A stretch of DNA of 58,592 nt from Pseudomonadota bacterium (GCA_021812385.1 JAKANO010000019.1:1-58592), one strand, 5' to 3'; shown: positions 17,581-27,508, counted from the first letter of the stretch. Notes: generated by a model from the letters alone, not told the origin. A program made the numbers and translations.

Positions 17581-17933
17581 TCGCGCTGACCGCGTTCGAT
17601 GGTCAGTCCCACGCGCTTGATATTGCTCAGCATGCCGAGTTTGGTGACCGAAATGCGCACCCACGGCGCTTTGAAATCACCGCGGATCAATTGAGCGATA
17701 TGCTCGGCAAAGGCTTCCAAAAGATCGAAATGTTTTTGCTGCACGCTGGCCTCGATGGCTTGCACCACTTTGCCATAATCAATCGTGTCTTCCAGGCGGT
17801 CGCTGGTGCCGGCATGGTTGGCCGGCAGGCCGATCTCGATATCGAGCTGAACCGTCTGCGGCAAATGGCGCTCCCACGCATAGATGCCGATCACCAGATC
17901 TAATTTGTATTCGTGCAGGAATATGATGTCCAC
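17577..17933 (-). CDS. folB: Dihydroneopterin aldolase
   Basis: FolB converts dihydroneopterin to hydroxymethyl-dihydropterin in folate synthesis. The 118-residue protein is standard in length and shows GIYAWERHLPQTVQLDIEIG near the start, then DTIDYGKV (here DRLEDTIDYGKVV) and LLEAFAEHIAQLI with the catalytic lysine region near the C terminus. The start codon is GTG. It is divergent from plsY with a gap of about 47 bp, an arrangement I recognise from other betaproteobacteria. Confidence 0.92.
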   Translation of the reverse strand: MDIIFLHEYKLDLVIGIYAWERHLPQTVQLDIEIGLPANHAGTSDRLEDTIDYGKVVQAIEASVQQKHFDLLEAFAEHIAQLIRGDFKAPWVRISVTKLGMLSNIKRVGLTIERGQRD

Positions 17934-17980
17934 GATTTTTTGCGTAGAATGAAAAAGTACCGCATTCTAAGGCTTTTCTC

Positions 17981-18589
17981 ATGGGCACGATAGCGCTCGT
18001 CATTCTCTGTTATTTAATCGGTTCACTGTCTTTCGCGGTGATGGTCAGCCGCGCTTGCGGCTTGCCCGATCCGCGCACCTATGGCTCCGGCAATCCAGGC
18101 GCGACCAATGTCATGCGCTCCGGCAAGAAAGCCGCCGCCGCCTTGACATTGTTGGGCGATGGCGCAAAAGGCTGGGCTGCGGTGTTCTTGGCGCAATTCC
18201 TTGCGCCGCAGTGGGGCGTCCCCGAAATGGGCATCGCATTGGCCGCGCTCGCGGCTTTCCTCGGGCATTTATTTCCCGTGTTTTTCGGATTCAAGGGCGG
18301 TAAGGGCGTCGCCACCGCCGCTGGCATTTTGCTCGCGCTCAACCTATGGTTAGGGTTGGCGGTGTTGGCAACATGGATCACGGTTTTTATGCTGAGCCGA
18401 ATTTCATCTTTATCGGCCTTGATCGCGGCGCTCTCCGCGCCATTGTATGCAGCGTTTTTTTTGGGCAATCGCAAGTTGACGGTTGGCATGGTGCTGGTGC
18501 TGGCATTATTGCTGATCTGGCGGCATCGTTCGAATATCCGTAATTTGCTGCAAGGCAAAGAGGGCGGTTTTAAAAAAGCCGAGGAGTGA
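17981..18589 (+). CDS. plsY: Acyl-phosphate glycerol-3-phosphate acyltransferase
   Basis: PlsY transfers acyl chains from acyl-phosphate to glycerol-3-phosphate, the first step of phospholipid synthesis. The 202-residue polytopic protein contains the conserved loops GSGNPGATNVMRSGKKAAA (about 32-50) and GHLFPVFFGFKGGKGVATAAG (about 92-112, split over two catalytic motifs). The stop codon overlaps a GAGGAG ribosome-binding site for the next gene. Confidence 0.95.
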   Translation: MGTIALVILCYLIGSLSFAVMVSRACGLPDPRTYGSGNPGATNVMRSGKKAAAALTLLGDGAKGWAAVFLAQFLAPQWGVPEMGIALAALAAFLGHLFPVFFGFKGGKGVATAAGILLALNLWLGLAVLATWITVFMLSRISSLSALIAALSAPLYAAFFLGNRKLTVGMVLVLALLLIWRHRSNIRNLLQGKEGGFKKAEE

Positions 18590-18594
18590 ATGCG

Positions 18595-19392
18595 ATGACC
18601 TGGTTTCAAAAAGAGATGGATTATGCGCGCGAGAGCTTGGAAAAAGTTTCGGAGCATGCGATCGGCGAGGCTGCGAATAAATTAACTACGGTGGTGCGCG
18701 ACGGTATCGCCGAAGCGGGCGGCGAGTTGCGTGAAATTATCACCGGCGCGAGCCAGGATATTGACGCCAAGCTGGACAAGATCTCGCTGGAACTGCACGA
18801 CCAACGGCAATTCACCAAGACCGATGTCAAGGAACTGGTGGATTATGCGGCGGATAAACTCGGCGCCACCATCGATGCGCGGGTGCTGGTGATGAAACAA
18901 GAAATCACCAACCTGGTGCAAGACAAAGTGGAGTACTTCAAGGCCGAAGTCGACACGTTCTTCGTGAAGCGCCAACAAGACATCGCGCGCGAGCGGCGGC
19001 GCTTGTTCATGAATATTTTGATTGCGGTCGGCGCCTCGTTTTTAATGGGCGGCGTGTCGTTGATGTACCAGCGCTATTCGGCCGGCACGGTCAATTTATT
19101 CGGCATTTTCCGCGTGGTCTTTGTTTCGCTGGCTGCGGGCTACTTAGTGTATATGGGCATTGCGATGCTGCGGCGCTATCGGCAAATGTCCGAGCACCGC
19201 AAGGATGTCATGTTCCTGGCCATGAAATATTGGGGTTTTCTGCGCCCCGAGAGCTTGATCGGGCATTTATTGTTGCTGGTAGTATTGCTTGTGCTCTACG
19301 GCCTGATTTTTTACCCGGAACTATTCATTCGTTTGACCGGTAGTGCGGCCTTGGCCCACTGGGTGGAATCAATGCTGCGCGGCGGGATCTGA
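18595..19392 (+). CDS. Coiled-coil membrane protein of unknown function
   Basis: I do not recognise a named family. The 265-residue protein has a long amphipathic helical N-terminal half (about 1-135; runs such as VEYFKAEVDTFFVKRQQD) reminiscent of apolipoprotein-like coiled coils. About three transmembrane segments follow (about 140-165, 170-197 and 220-245). I place the start at ATG 18595, eight bases after GAGGAG, rather than at the in-frame GTG at 18586. It sits between plsY and tsaD, so a role near the membrane is plausible but unproven. Confidence 0.7.
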   Translation: MTWFQKEMDYARESLEKVSEHAIGEAANKLTTVVRDGIAEAGGELREIITGASQDIDAKLDKISLELHDQRQFTKTDVKELVDYAADKLGATIDARVLVMKQEITNLVQDKVEYFKAEVDTFFVKRQQDIARERRRLFMNILIAVGASFLMGGVSLMYQRYSAGTVNLFGIFRVVFVSLAAGYLVYMGIAMLRRYRQMSEHRKDVMFLAMKYWGFLRPESLIGHLLLLVVLLVLYGLIFYPELFIRLTGSAALAHWVESMLRGGI

Positions 19393-19407
19393 GCGGGTAG
19401 CCGGTCT

Positions 19408-20418
19408 TTATGGGGCTTCCAATTGCGCTAAATCCCAGCGCGGATGCACACTGAATCCGTATTCCTCTTTTGCGTGCTGCAGCCGCATCGCGCCGGCAAA
19501 GGCAATCATCGCGCCGTTGTCGGTACAGAATTCCAGTTTGGGGTAATACACACTCGCGCCCATTTTAGGCGCAGCCAAGCTCAGGCGGGCGCGCAGCCGT
19601 GCATTGGCGCCGACGCCGCCTGCGACCACCAAGCGCTCAAGACCGGTTTGTTGCAGCGCCGCCAGGGATTTTGCCGCCAGCACTTCGGTAATCGCTTCCT
19701 GCACTTCTGCCGCGAGGTCGGCACGCCTGGCCATATCGAATTCCTGGGCGCGCGTTGCAGTCAGAACGGCGGTTTTAAGGCCGCTAAAACTAAAATTCAG
19801 ATCATGGCTACGCAGCATCGGTCGCGGTAGCTTGAAGCGTCCGAGCCGCCCTGTTTCGGCCATTTTGGCGAGCGCCGGCCCGCCGGGGTAACCCAGGCCC
19901 ATGAGCTTTGCGCTTTTGTCGAAAGCTTCGCCGGCGGCGTCATCCAGTGTTTCGCCCAATAAAACATAACGGCCCACGCCATCCACCCGCATGAGTTGGG
20001 TATGGCCGCCGGAAACCAGGAGCGCGACAAAAGGAAAGTCGGGTGGGGCGGGCTCCAGCAGGGGGGCGAGCAAATGCCCCTCCAGATGGTGCACGCCGAT
20101 CACTGGGCATTGTAGCGCAAAGCCTAGGCTGGTTGCGATGCTGGCGCCCACCAGCAGGGCTCCGGCCAGACCAGGCCCCTCGGTATAGGCGATGGCGTTT
20201 AAGTCGGTAAGCGCTAACCCTGCTTGATCCAATACTTGCCGGGTTAAGGGCAGAACGCGGCGGATATGGTCGCGCGAGGCCAGCTCAGGAACGACCCCGC
20301 CGTATTCTTCGTGCATGCGGACTTGGGAATAGAGGGCGTGCGAAAGCAGGCCGGATTCCGTGCTATACAGCGCAATTCCGGTTTCGTCGCAAGAGGTTTC
20401 AATGCCGAGTACAAGCAT
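19408..20418 (-). CDS. tsaD: tRNA N6-threonylcarbamoyladenosine transferase TsaD
   Basis: TsaD (with TsaB and TsaE) transfers threonylcarbamoyl to A37 of ANN-decoding tRNAs. Starting at [18 protein letters not shown] gives a 336-residue protein of family length. The metal-binding HxxxH appears in [13 protein letters not shown], and VSGGHTQLM and [13 protein letters not shown] are also typical. A longer upstream frame adds eight non-conserved residues and was rejected. It is divergent from rpsU, as in many betaproteobacteria. Confidence 0.96.
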   Translation of the reverse strand: MLVLGIETSCDETGIALYSTESGLLSHALYSQVRMHEEYGGVVPELASRDHIRRVLPLTRQVLDQAGLALTDLNAIAYTEGPGLAGALLVGASIATSLGFALQCPVIGVHHLEGHLLAPLLEPAPPDFPFVALLVSGGHTQLMRVDGVGRYVLLGETLDDAAGEAFDKSAKLMGLGYPGGPALAKMAETGRLGRFKLPRPMLRSHDLNFSFSGLKTAVLTATRAQEFDMARRADLAAEVQEAITEVLAAKSLAALQQTGLERLVVAGGVGANARLRARLSLAAPKMGASVYYPKLEFCTDNGAMIAFAGAMRLQHAKEEYGFSVHPRWDLAQLEAP

Positions 20419-20474
20419 GGTGCGGGATTGTAGCCGAATCAACCCGCTCAGGCTTGATTGGCCGTATTGCCCAC

Positions 20475-20503
20475 TTGGAAAATCCAGATTTAGCTGGTAG
20501 AAT
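20475..20503 (+). promoter_or_regulatory. Candidate sigma-70 promoter for rpsU
   Basis: TTGGAA (20475-20480), a 17-bp spacer and TAGAAT (20498-20503) lie in the tsaD-rpsU gap, 77 bases before the rpsU start. Each box differs from consensus at two positions or fewer. Confidence 0.6.
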
Positions 20504-20579
20504 GCTCGTTTTTATTGGCCAGCCTTACTTAAATTTTGGCCTAAATTTCGGCCAGATACCCAGATCAAAGGATTGTTGC

Positions 20580-20792
20580 ATGACGACTGTTCGCGTTAAA
20601 GAAAATGAGCCGTTTGACGTTGCCCTGCGCCGCTTCAAGCGCACTGTAGAAAAAACCGGGCTTTTGACCGAGTTGCGTGCACGCGAATTTTACGAAAAGC
20701 CCACCTGGGAGCGTAAGCGCAAGTTGGCAGCCGCAGTGAAGCGCCACTACAAGCGGATTCGCAGCCAGACCCTGCCGCCGAAGCTGTACTAA
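20580..20792 (+). CDS. rpsU: 30S ribosomal protein S21
   Basis: S21 is a small-subunit protein that helps initiation. The 70-residue product starts [20 protein letters not shown] and is rich in Lys and Arg, as expected. The preceding in-frame extension is not conserved. In most proteobacteria rpsU begins the macromolecular synthesis operon with yqeY, dnaG and rpoD. Here it is followed by a strong terminator and two genes on the other strand, so it forms its own transcription unit. Confidence 0.96.
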   Translation: MTTVRVKENEPFDVALRRFKRTVEKTGLLTELRAREFYEKPTWERKRKLAAAVKRHYKRIRSQTLPPKLY

Positions 20793-20810
20793 ATCGGTTT
20801 CGAATGAAAA

Positions 20811-20851
20811 AACGCGCCGGATGAGGAAACTCATCCGGCGCGTTGCTTTTT
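20811..20851 (+). terminator. Intrinsic terminator downstream of rpsU
   Basis: A perfect 15-bp stem (20811-20825 and 20830-20844) with a GAAA tetraloop is followed by GCTTTTT. The stem is preceded by an A run, so it can also serve the phnD-like gene that ends at 20873 on the other strand. Confidence 0.92.
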
Positions 20852-20872
20852 GATCGGGGTTGTTATTACGGG

Positions 20873-21721
20873 CTATTTTGCGGGTTTTAGGAAGGGCGCG
20901 ATCAGTTTGCGAACCTCGTCGTATTCTTTGTCTTCCGTCACCACAAAACCATCGTAACCCTGGTCTAATTGTTTCAAAATTGCGTTGCCTTCCGGATTAT
21001 CCGCCTTTAATGTCAGGAAGGCGGCGCGTAGTTTTTTCACGGTCTCGTCCGGCAAGTGCTCATTCACGGCAAATAAGTATGACGATAAGGGCGGCGATGT
21101 GTGGATTTTACGCAACCCTCGGCCCGCGAATTTTTCGTATATCGTGTCTTTTAAAATGCCAGCGTCAAAATCTTTGTTGAGTACCGCTTTGGCAATATTG
21201 TCATAGTGTTTGAGGAAGCCAAAGCGTGAAAACTGATGCAGGCTAATGCCGCCATTGACCACCACGGCACGTTGCAGTAGGGCTTTCTCGTCGCCTAACG
21301 CAAAAGATTTTCCTTTTAAATCCGCCATGCTTTGGATATTGCTGTCTTGGGGCACCACGACTACGAGGTTGAATGTGGCCTTGCCGTGCGTCAGCGGCGA
21401 AACCAAGGGTTTTGCCTTGTACTGGTCATGCGCTTCGATATAAGCAACCGGCGTGAGATAAGCGATTTGCGTGAGGTCTTTGCCCAATTCGTTGACTGCC
21501 GAATCTAGATTGGGCGAGGCGCGGAAGGCTACTTTGAGCCCGGTTTTCTTGCTGAGGTAGGCCGTCAGCGGGGCCAAGCGCTGCACCATCGCTGCCGGTA
21601 CGTCCATGGCCACCGAACCCAGATAAATTTCATCCGGCGCAGGCGACGCAGCATGCGCCGACGTGGTCAATAAGCACACGAAAGGCAAAATTCGCAGGAG
21701 GTGAGTGTGAAATGTTTTCAT
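20873..21721 (-). CDS. PhnD-type periplasmic substrate-binding protein
   Basis: The 282-residue protein has a signal peptide (about residues 1-24, ending SAHA). It then has the PhnD/phosphonate-binding fold of the periplasmic-binding-protein-II class, with markers such as YLGSVAMDVPAAMVQRL, AYLTPVAYIEAHDQY and LKGKSFALGDEKALLQ. No ABC permease or ATPase gene is adjacent. It follows a diguanylate cyclase gene by four bases on the same strand, so it more likely senses a ligand for that cyclase than feeds a transporter. The ligand is unknown. Confidence 0.85.
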   Translation of the reverse strand: MKTFHTHLLRILPFVCLLTTSAHAASPAPDEIYLGSVAMDVPAAMVQRLAPLTAYLSKKTGLKVAFRASPNLDSAVNELGKDLTQIAYLTPVAYIEAHDQYKAKPLVSPLTHGKATFNLVVVVPQDSNIQSMADLKGKSFALGDEKALLQRAVVVNGGISLHQFSRFGFLKHYDNIAKAVLNKDFDAGILKDTIYEKFAGRGLRKIHTSPPLSSYLFAVNEHLPDETVKKLRAAFLTLKADNPEGNAILKQLDQGYDGFVVTEDKEYDEVRKLIAPFLKPAK

Positions 21722-21725
21722 TTGT

Positions 21726-23072
21726 TTATGCTTTCGGATTAATTTTGGCAGACTTTAGCCCGCTGTAGGGCTGGATATCGAAAGGATAGGCCACCACTTG
21801 ATTGCGGCCACGGCGTTTCGCTTCATACATGGCTTCGTCTGCTGCGCCGTAGATGGCCTCGATGCTGTGAATATCATCCCAATTGCAGGCGATGCCAATC
21901 GAAAGGCCGATTTCAATCGGCTGCTCGTGAAACGTAAATTTCAACTGATGGGCTTTGGCCAGCAAGCCTTCGGCAAATGCCAAGCCATCTTCGCGGTTGG
22001 CGCGGTAGAGCAGGAATGCAAATTCATCGCCACCCAGTCGTGCGCAAATATCCGTTTCCCGTGTGCGGGATTTAAATATATTCGCGAGTGCTTGCAAAAT
22101 TGTATCGCCCGCAGCGTGGCCGTAGGTGTCGTTAATGTTCTTGAAATAATCAATATCGACCAAAATCAGCGACAAGGGCTCATTGAAGCGCTGGGCGCGG
22201 GCAAAAGAGGCGGCGAGGTTGTCATCAAAATAGCGTCGATTGCGCAGGTCGGTGAGGCTATCGGTAACGGCCAGTTTTTCGACTAGATCGAGTGCTTTTT
22301 CCAGGTCTTGGCTGCGCAGTTCCAACTCCATGCTGCGTTGCTGGAGTTGCTCGTTGGTTTTCATGAGCGCACTGCCGGCCAGATCGATTTTGTCGCGCAG
22401 TTGCTGTTGCACTTCAAAAATCTTTCGATTCAAATTATTGAAAATGCGTGTGAGATCGCCAATTTCATCATGGCTGGTTAAAGGTAGCTGCTCCGGCATG
22501 GTGTCGAACTTGCTGCCCAAGCTCTGCTTCATGTGTTCGCTAATGCGCGCTATGGGCTTGACGATGACGTGCGAGGCGGCAAAATAAATCAGCAAGCCAA
22601 GAAATAGGCCGAAAGAAATTTGTTGCAAAACCACATCGAAATAAATGCGATTGATTTCCGTCTCTACGCGCGCCAGGGAAAGCTCGAGATCGACTCTGCC
22701 GATGACATCGCCGGAGAATTGCACCGGGGCGGTAAATGACAGGGTGGTCTGGTCAGGCAAGCTGGGCTTGTTGCGCGCTACCATCACCTTGTCGTCACGG
22801 TTGCGGATGATCAGGTGCTGCACATCTTGCTGTTGCACGATGCGTTCGGCCAACGACTCCATATTGCTGTAGTCGTAGCCGACCAAGAGGTTTGCCACGG
22901 CTTCCGAAATCATGCTGACCCGCTCTTGCCCGGAACGGCGCATTTCATCGGCGATGCGCTGCTTTTGGACTTGCACTTGAAAGATTCCGAATACAGTAAA
23001 AGCAGATACGATCCCGATAACAACCAGGGTTACCAGTTTCAGTCGCAGTCCGGAATTAAAAAAGTTCGACAT
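21726..23072 (-). CDS. HAMP-GGDEF diguanylate cyclase
   Basis: The 448-residue protein has an N-terminal membrane anchor (about 13-33), a periplasmic double-helix sensor region, a second membrane segment (about 153-172), a HAMP domain (about 173-225), a coiled-coil linker and a GGDEF domain. The active site RLGGDEF is intact and an RxxD inhibitory site (RETD) sits five residues before it, so it should be an active, product-inhibited cyclase. The periplasmic loop is the likely contact for the PhnD-like protein encoded four bases downstream. This two-gene unit separates rpsU from yqeY. Confidence 0.9.
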   Translation of the reverse strand: MSNFFNSGLRLKLVTLVVIGIVSAFTVFGIFQVQVQKQRIADEMRRSGQERVSMISEAVANLLVGYDYSNMESLAERIVQQQDVQHLIIRNRDDKVMVARNKPSLPDQTTLSFTAPVQFSGDVIGRVDLELSLARVETEINRIYFDVVLQQISFGLFLGLLIYFAASHVIVKPIARISEHMKQSLGSKFDTMPEQLPLTSHDEIGDLTRIFNNLNRKIFEVQQQLRDKIDLAGSALMKTNEQLQQRSMELELRSQDLEKALDLVEKLAVTDSLTDLRNRRYFDDNLAASFARAQRFNEPLSLILVDIDYFKNINDTYGHAAGDTILQALANIFKSRTRETDICARLGGDEFAFLLYRANREDGLAFAEGLLAKAHQLKFTFHEQPIEIGLSIGIACNWDDIHSIEAIYGAADEAMYEAKRRGRNQVVAYPFDIQPYSGLKSAKINPKA

Positions 23073-23268
23073 GGAGAGATTTTAAGGCGCATTATTTAAA
23101 GAGGCGGCACTTAATTAACGGCCACAATTTCCGTGTCTTAAGCTTTAGTATTAAAATTACGCCAGCCGATGCTATGTTTTTTCTAAATTCGCCCTGCGCC
23201 TTTTAATAATGTCTTTATAACAAAGGCTTGAACGAGGCTCCGGGCTTCAACTTCAAGAAATGACAATC

Positions 23269-23715
23269 ATGAGCCTGAAACACCGCATTAGCGAAGAAAT
23301 GAAGCAAGCCATGCGCGATAAGGCGGCGGCGCGCCTGTCCACCATTCGCATGCTGTTGGCGGCGATTAAGCAGCGCGAGATCGATGAGCGCATCACCTTG
23401 GATGATGCCCAAGTCCTGAGTGTGATTGAAAAAATGATCAAACAGCGCCGGGAATCAATCGTGCAGTTTGAAAAAGGCGCACGCCCGGATTTGGTGGCGA
23501 ACGAACAAGCCGAACTGGATCTGTTGTTGACCTATATGCCGGCGCAAATGGGCGAAGACGAGATTGCGTCCGCCGTTGATGCGGCGTTTGCGCAAACCGG
23601 CGCCAAGACGCCCGCGGACATGGGGAAAGTCATGGCGCTGCTCAAGCCGCAGCTGGCGGGGCGCGCCGATATGGGTAAAGTTTCTGCGCTGATTAAATCC
23701 AAGCTGGCAAGCTAA
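23269..23715 (+). CDS. yqeY: GatB/YqeY family protein
   Basis: YqeY resembles the C-terminal domain of the amidotransferase subunit GatB and may bind tRNA; its cellular role is not settled. The protein begins MSLKHRISEEMK, typical for the family. An in-frame ATG nine bases upstream is the alternative. Further markers are RLSTIRMLLAAIKQREID and MGKVMALLKPQLAGRADMGKVS near the end. It lies 38 bases before dnaG in the usual rpsU-yqeY-dnaG-rpoD order, but without rpsU directly upstream. A TATAAC element at 23216 could belong to its own promoter. Confidence 0.92.
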   Translation: MSLKHRISEEMKQAMRDKAAARLSTIRMLLAAIKQREIDERITLDDAQVLSVIEKMIKQRRESIVQFEKGARPDLVANEQAELDLLLTYMPAQMGEDEIASAVDAAFAQTGAKTPADMGKVMALLKPQLAGRADMGKVSALIKSKLAS

Positions 23716-23753
23716 GTCTTTTCCTTGCGCTTTAAGTCGCTATTATTGGCCAC

Positions 23754-25514
23754 ATGATCCCGCAATCCTTCATCCAGGAATTGCTGAATCGTCTCGATAT
23801 CGTGGACGTGGTGGAGCGCTATGTCCCGCTCAAAAAGGCTGGGGCCAACTACGTAGCTTGCTGCCCCTTCCACAACGAAAAATCGCCTTCGTTTTCGGTT
23901 AGCCCGACCAAGCAGTTTTATCACTGCTTCGGCTGCGGCGTGCATGGCAGCGCCATCAGCTTTGTCATGGAACACCAAGGCTTAAGCTTCCCCGAAGCGG
24001 TGGAGGAGTTGGCGAAAAGTATCGGCCTGCCGGTGCCGCATGAAACATCGCAGCGCGAGCAGGAAACCCGCGCCGCCCACAACGCCGGCTTGCCGGAGAT
24101 GATGTTGCAAGCCCTGCATTTTTATCGCGAGCAACTCAAGCATTCCGAGACCGCTATTCAGTATTTCAAGAAGCGCGGTGTCAGCGGCGAGATCGCGGCG
24201 CGCTTTGGCTTGGGTTACGCCCCGGAGGGTTGGCAAAATTTGGCGAAAGTGTTTCCCGATTACGCGCAGTCGCAAGCGCTGCTGGAAACAGGCTTGATTA
24301 TCGAGAACGACGAGGGGCGGCGCTATGACCGCTTTCGCGACCGCGTCATGTTTCCGATCCTTAATGCGCGCGGCAATGTGATTGGTTTTGGCGGCCGGGT
24401 GCTGGGCGCGGGCGAGCCGAAATATCTCAATTCGCCCGAGACTTCGCTGTTCCAAAAAGGTCAAGAGCTGTACGGTTTATTCCAAGCGCGCCATGCGATT
24501 CGTGCCAGCGGCCGAGTGGTGGTGGTGGAAGGCTATATGGATGTGGTCGCTCTGGTGCAGCACGGCATAGGCTATGCGGTCGCCACGCTGGGGACGGCCA
24601 CCACGCCGGTGCATGTGCAAAAGCTCTTGCGTGCCGCGGATGAAATCATTTTTTGTTTCGACGGCGATGCGGCCGGTCGGCGTGCCGCTTGGCGCGCGCT
24701 GGAAAATGCCCTGGCTGCGCTCACCGACACAGCGCGTTTGCTGTTCCTGTTTTTGCCCGAGGGCGAAGACCCCGATACCTATGTGCGGCAGGTGGGCCAG
24801 GCGGGTTTTGAAGCGAATTTCGCCAATGCGCTGACGTTCAGCCAGTTTTTATTCAAGGAGCTGACGCGCGACCTGGACCTGACCACCGATGAAGGCCGCG
24901 CCAAACTGGTCCAAAGCGCCAAGCCCCTGATCGAAAAAGTCGCTGCGCCCGCCTTGCAAATGATGATTCGCAAGCGTTTGGCGGAACTGACGGGGCTTTC
25001 CACTGCCGAATTAACAAGCTTGATGCCAAACCCAGCAGTGTCCCGCCCCCAGGAATCGCAAAGCAGGCCGTCGCAAAATAGATCGCCACAAGTCAAGGCG
25101 CGCCGCGCGCCCTCTTTGCCGCGACAGTTGCTGCGCATGGTGCTGCAACAGCCCGATTTGGCGCGCGGCATTCAAATCGAAGGCTTGGATGACGGGGGGA
25201 GCGATGAACGTATGTTGCTGGCCGTGCTTGCATTATTGAATCGCGACCCACATATCACTACACCCCCGGCGATTTTGGAGGCTTTCCGCGGCGCGCCGGA
25301 AGAGGCGGTACTGAGTGAAGCCATTGGCGAGACCTGGGCCTGGGACGGTGAATTTGACCTGGCCCAGGAGTTTCAAGGGGCGCTGGAACAGTTGCGCAGC
25401 TCGGCGCGGCAAAAACGCATCGACAGCCTGCTCGCGTTGGCTAAAACCCAAACGCTGAGCCCGGAACAGAAGCAGGCGCTAACCCGGGAACTCTCTACCG
25501 GCAGGGCCTCCTAA
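23754..25514 (+). CDS. dnaG: DNA primase
   Basis: DnaG makes RNA primers for chromosome replication. The 586-residue protein has the N-terminal CHC2 zinc finger (CCPFHNEKSPSFSVS...YHCFGCG, about 38-64), the TOPRIM catalytic core (VVVVEGYMDVVAL near 258 and CFDGDAAGRRAA near 303), and a C-terminal helicase-binding region after a variable linker rich in Pro, Ser and Arg (about 425-460). Length is normal. It follows yqeY and precedes rpoD. Confidence 0.96.
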   Translation: MIPQSFIQELLNRLDIVDVVERYVPLKKAGANYVACCPFHNEKSPSFSVSPTKQFYHCFGCGVHGSAISFVMEHQGLSFPEAVEELAKSIGLPVPHETSQREQETRAAHNAGLPEMMLQALHFYREQLKHSETAIQYFKKRGVSGEIAARFGLGYAPEGWQNLAKVFPDYAQSQALLETGLIIENDEGRRYDRFRDRVMFPILNARGNVIGFGGRVLGAGEPKYLNSPETSLFQKGQELYGLFQARHAIRASGRVVVVEGYMDVVALVQHGIGYAVATLGTATTPVHVQKLLRAADEIIFCFDGDAAGRRAAWRALENALAALTDTARLLFLFLPEGEDPDTYVRQVGQAGFEANFANALTFSQFLFKELTRDLDLTTDEGRAKLVQSAKPLIEKVAAPALQMMIRKRLAELTGLSTAELTSLMPNPAVSRPQESQSRPSQNRSPQVKARRAPSLPRQLLRMVLQQPDLARGIQIEGLDDGGSDERMLLAVLALLNRDPHITTPPAILEAFRGAPEEAVLSEAIGETWAWDGEFDLAQEFQGALEQLRSSARQKRIDSLLALAKTQTLSPEQKQALTRELSTGRAS

Positions 25515-25532
25515 CAAGGCTTTGCGACAGGT

Positions 25533-25561
25533 TTGGTGAGTAGCGGGATTTTTGTTATAAT
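25533..25561 (+). promoter_or_regulatory. Candidate sigma-70 promoter for rpoD
   Basis: TTGGTG (25533-25538), a 17-bp spacer and a perfect TATAAT (25556-25561) lie in the dnaG-rpoD gap, 45 bases before the rpoD start. This suggests rpoD has its own promoter besides read-through from dnaG. Confidence 0.6.
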
Positions 25562-25605
25562 TTCCGGTTTTACACGAAATATTACGATTAATTTGGAACG
25601 GCGAG

Positions 25606-27495
25606 ATGGCAACCGAAAACGAAAAAGTTGAGTTAAAGCAAAATGATCTTGAAGCGCGCCGCTTGCGCCTCAAGAATTTGATACTGCTCGGCAAAGAGCG
25701 CGGTTATCTCACCTACGCCGAGATTAACGATCACTTGCCCGATGACATGCTGGATGCCGAACAGATCGAAGGCATCACCAGCATGATCAACGACATGGGT
25801 ATTCAGGTCTACGACGAAGCGCCGGACGCTGAGACCATGCTCATGACCGAGAACGCCCCGCCGGTCGCCGACGAGGATGTGGTCGAAGAAGCCGAGCGCG
25901 CCTTGGCCACGGTCGATTCCGAATTTGGCCGCACCACCGACCCGGTGCGCATGTACATGCGCGAAATGGGCTCGGTTGAATTGTTGACGCGCGAGGGCGA
26001 GATCGTTATCGCCAAGCGCATCGAAGATGGGCTGCGCCATATGATTATGGCCATTTCCGCCTGCCCCACCACCATCGCTGAAATGTTGCAATTAGCGGAC
26101 AAAGTCAATCGCGACGAAATGCGCATCGACGAATTGATCGATGGCCTCGTCAACCCGGACGCGGAAGAGGAAGTCGCGGCCGCCGCCGAATTGCCGGAAG
26201 AGGATGAAGCTGCACTCGAGGTCGAAGAGTCTGAAGAAGACGAAGAAGGCGCTGCCAGTGCCGCCCATATGGCCAGCATGTTGGTGCTGAAAGGCGAAGC
26301 CCTGGAGAAATTTAAAACCATCCAGCAAATCTTCATCAAAATGATGAAACTGTTGGAGAAAAAGGGCACCGAAGACCGCGCCTATCAAAAGCTTCAGGGC
26401 CAGATTACCGACGAATTGATGGGCATTCGCTTCACTGCGAAACAGATCGAAAGCCTGTGCGACAGCGTGCGCCGCTTAGTGGAAGAAGTGCGCGTGTACG
26501 AGCGCGGCATCCTGGATTTATGCGTTAAGAAGTGCGGCATGCCGCGCGCCCATTTTATCAAGTCATTCCCCGGTCACGAGGTCGATTTGGAATGGTTGGC
26601 TGCGGAAATGCGCGCGCGCAAACCTTATGTGGAAATGTTGGCGCGGCACCAGCACGATATTGTCGACAATCAAAATAAATTGCTGGCGTTGCAAGAGCGC
26701 GTCGGCATTCCCATTAAAGAGATCAAAGAGATCGCGCGCCAGATGTCCACCGGCGAGGCCAAGGCGCGTCGCGCCAAGCGCGAAATGATCGAAGCCAACT
26801 TGCGCCTGGTGATTTCCATCGCCAAGAAATACACCAATCGCGGCTTGCAATTCCTCGACCTGATTCAGGAAGGCAACATCGGCTTGATGAAGGCCGTGGA
26901 CAAGTTCGAATATCGCCGCGGCTACAAATTCTCGACCTATGCCACGTGGTGGATTCGCCAGGCGATCACGCGCTCCATCGCCGACCAGGCGCGTACCATC
27001 CGTATCCCGGTGCACATGATCGAGACCATCAACAAGATGAACCGCATCTCGCGCCAGATTCTGCAGGAGACCGGGCAAGAACCCGATCCCGCGCTGCTGG
27101 CGAAAAAGATGGAAATGCCGGAAGACAAGATCCGCAAGATCCTCAAAATCTCCAAAGAGCCGATCTCGATGGAAACGCCCATCGGCGACGATGAGGACTC
27201 GCACCTGGGCGATTTCATCGAAGACTTGGCCACGCTCGGCCCGGGCGAAGCAGCGCTGTACGCCAGCCTGCGCGACGCCACGCATGAAGTGCTGGAATCG
27301 CTCACGCCGCGCGAAGCCAAAGTCCTGCGCATGCGCTTCGGCATCGAAATGAATACCGACCACACGCTGGAAGAAGTCGGCAAGCAATTCGACGTCACGC
27401 GCGAACGCATCCGGCAGATCGAAGCCAAGGCCTTGCGCAAACTGCGCCATCCCAGCCGCTCCGAGCGGTTGCGCAGCTTCCTCGAAAACGAATAA
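25606..27495 (+). CDS. rpoD: RNA polymerase primary sigma factor RpoD
   Basis: This is the housekeeping sigma-70 factor. The 629-residue protein contains region 1.1 (about 1-90), region 1.2 ([11 protein letters not shown], about 107-117), a non-conserved acidic insert (about 180-215) and regions 2.1-2.4 with [20 protein letters not shown] and [14 protein letters not shown]. Region 3, and region 4 with the [20 protein letters not shown] helix-turn-helix at the end, follow. It closes the macromolecular synthesis cluster, and a tRNA gene follows after a short hairpin. Confidence 0.97.
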   Translation: MATENEKVELKQNDLEARRLRLKNLILLGKERGYLTYAEINDHLPDDMLDAEQIEGITSMINDMGIQVYDEAPDAETMLMTENAPPVADEDVVEEAERALATVDSEFGRTTDPVRMYMREMGSVELLTREGEIVIAKRIEDGLRHMIMAISACPTTIAEMLQLADKVNRDEMRIDELIDGLVNPDAEEEVAAAAELPEEDEAALEVEESEEDEEGAASAAHMASMLVLKGEALEKFKTIQQIFIKMMKLLEKKGTEDRAYQKLQGQITDELMGIRFTAKQIESLCDSVRRLVEEVRVYERGILDLCVKKCGMPRAHFIKSFPGHEVDLEWLAAEMRARKPYVEMLARHQHDIVDNQNKLLALQERVGIPIKEIKEIARQMSTGEAKARRAKREMIEANLRLVISIAKKYTNRGLQFLDLIQEGNIGLMKAVDKFEYRRGYKFSTYATWWIRQAITRSIADQARTIRIPVHMIETINKMNRISRQILQETGQEPDPALLAKKMEMPEDKIRKILKISKEPISMETPIGDDEDSHLGDFIEDLATLGPGEAALYASLRDATHEVLESLTPREAKVLRMRFGIEMNTDHTLEEVGKQFDVTRERIRQIEAKALRKLRHPSRSERLRSFLENE

Positions 27496-27508
27496 ACTCT
27501 CTCAAAAT

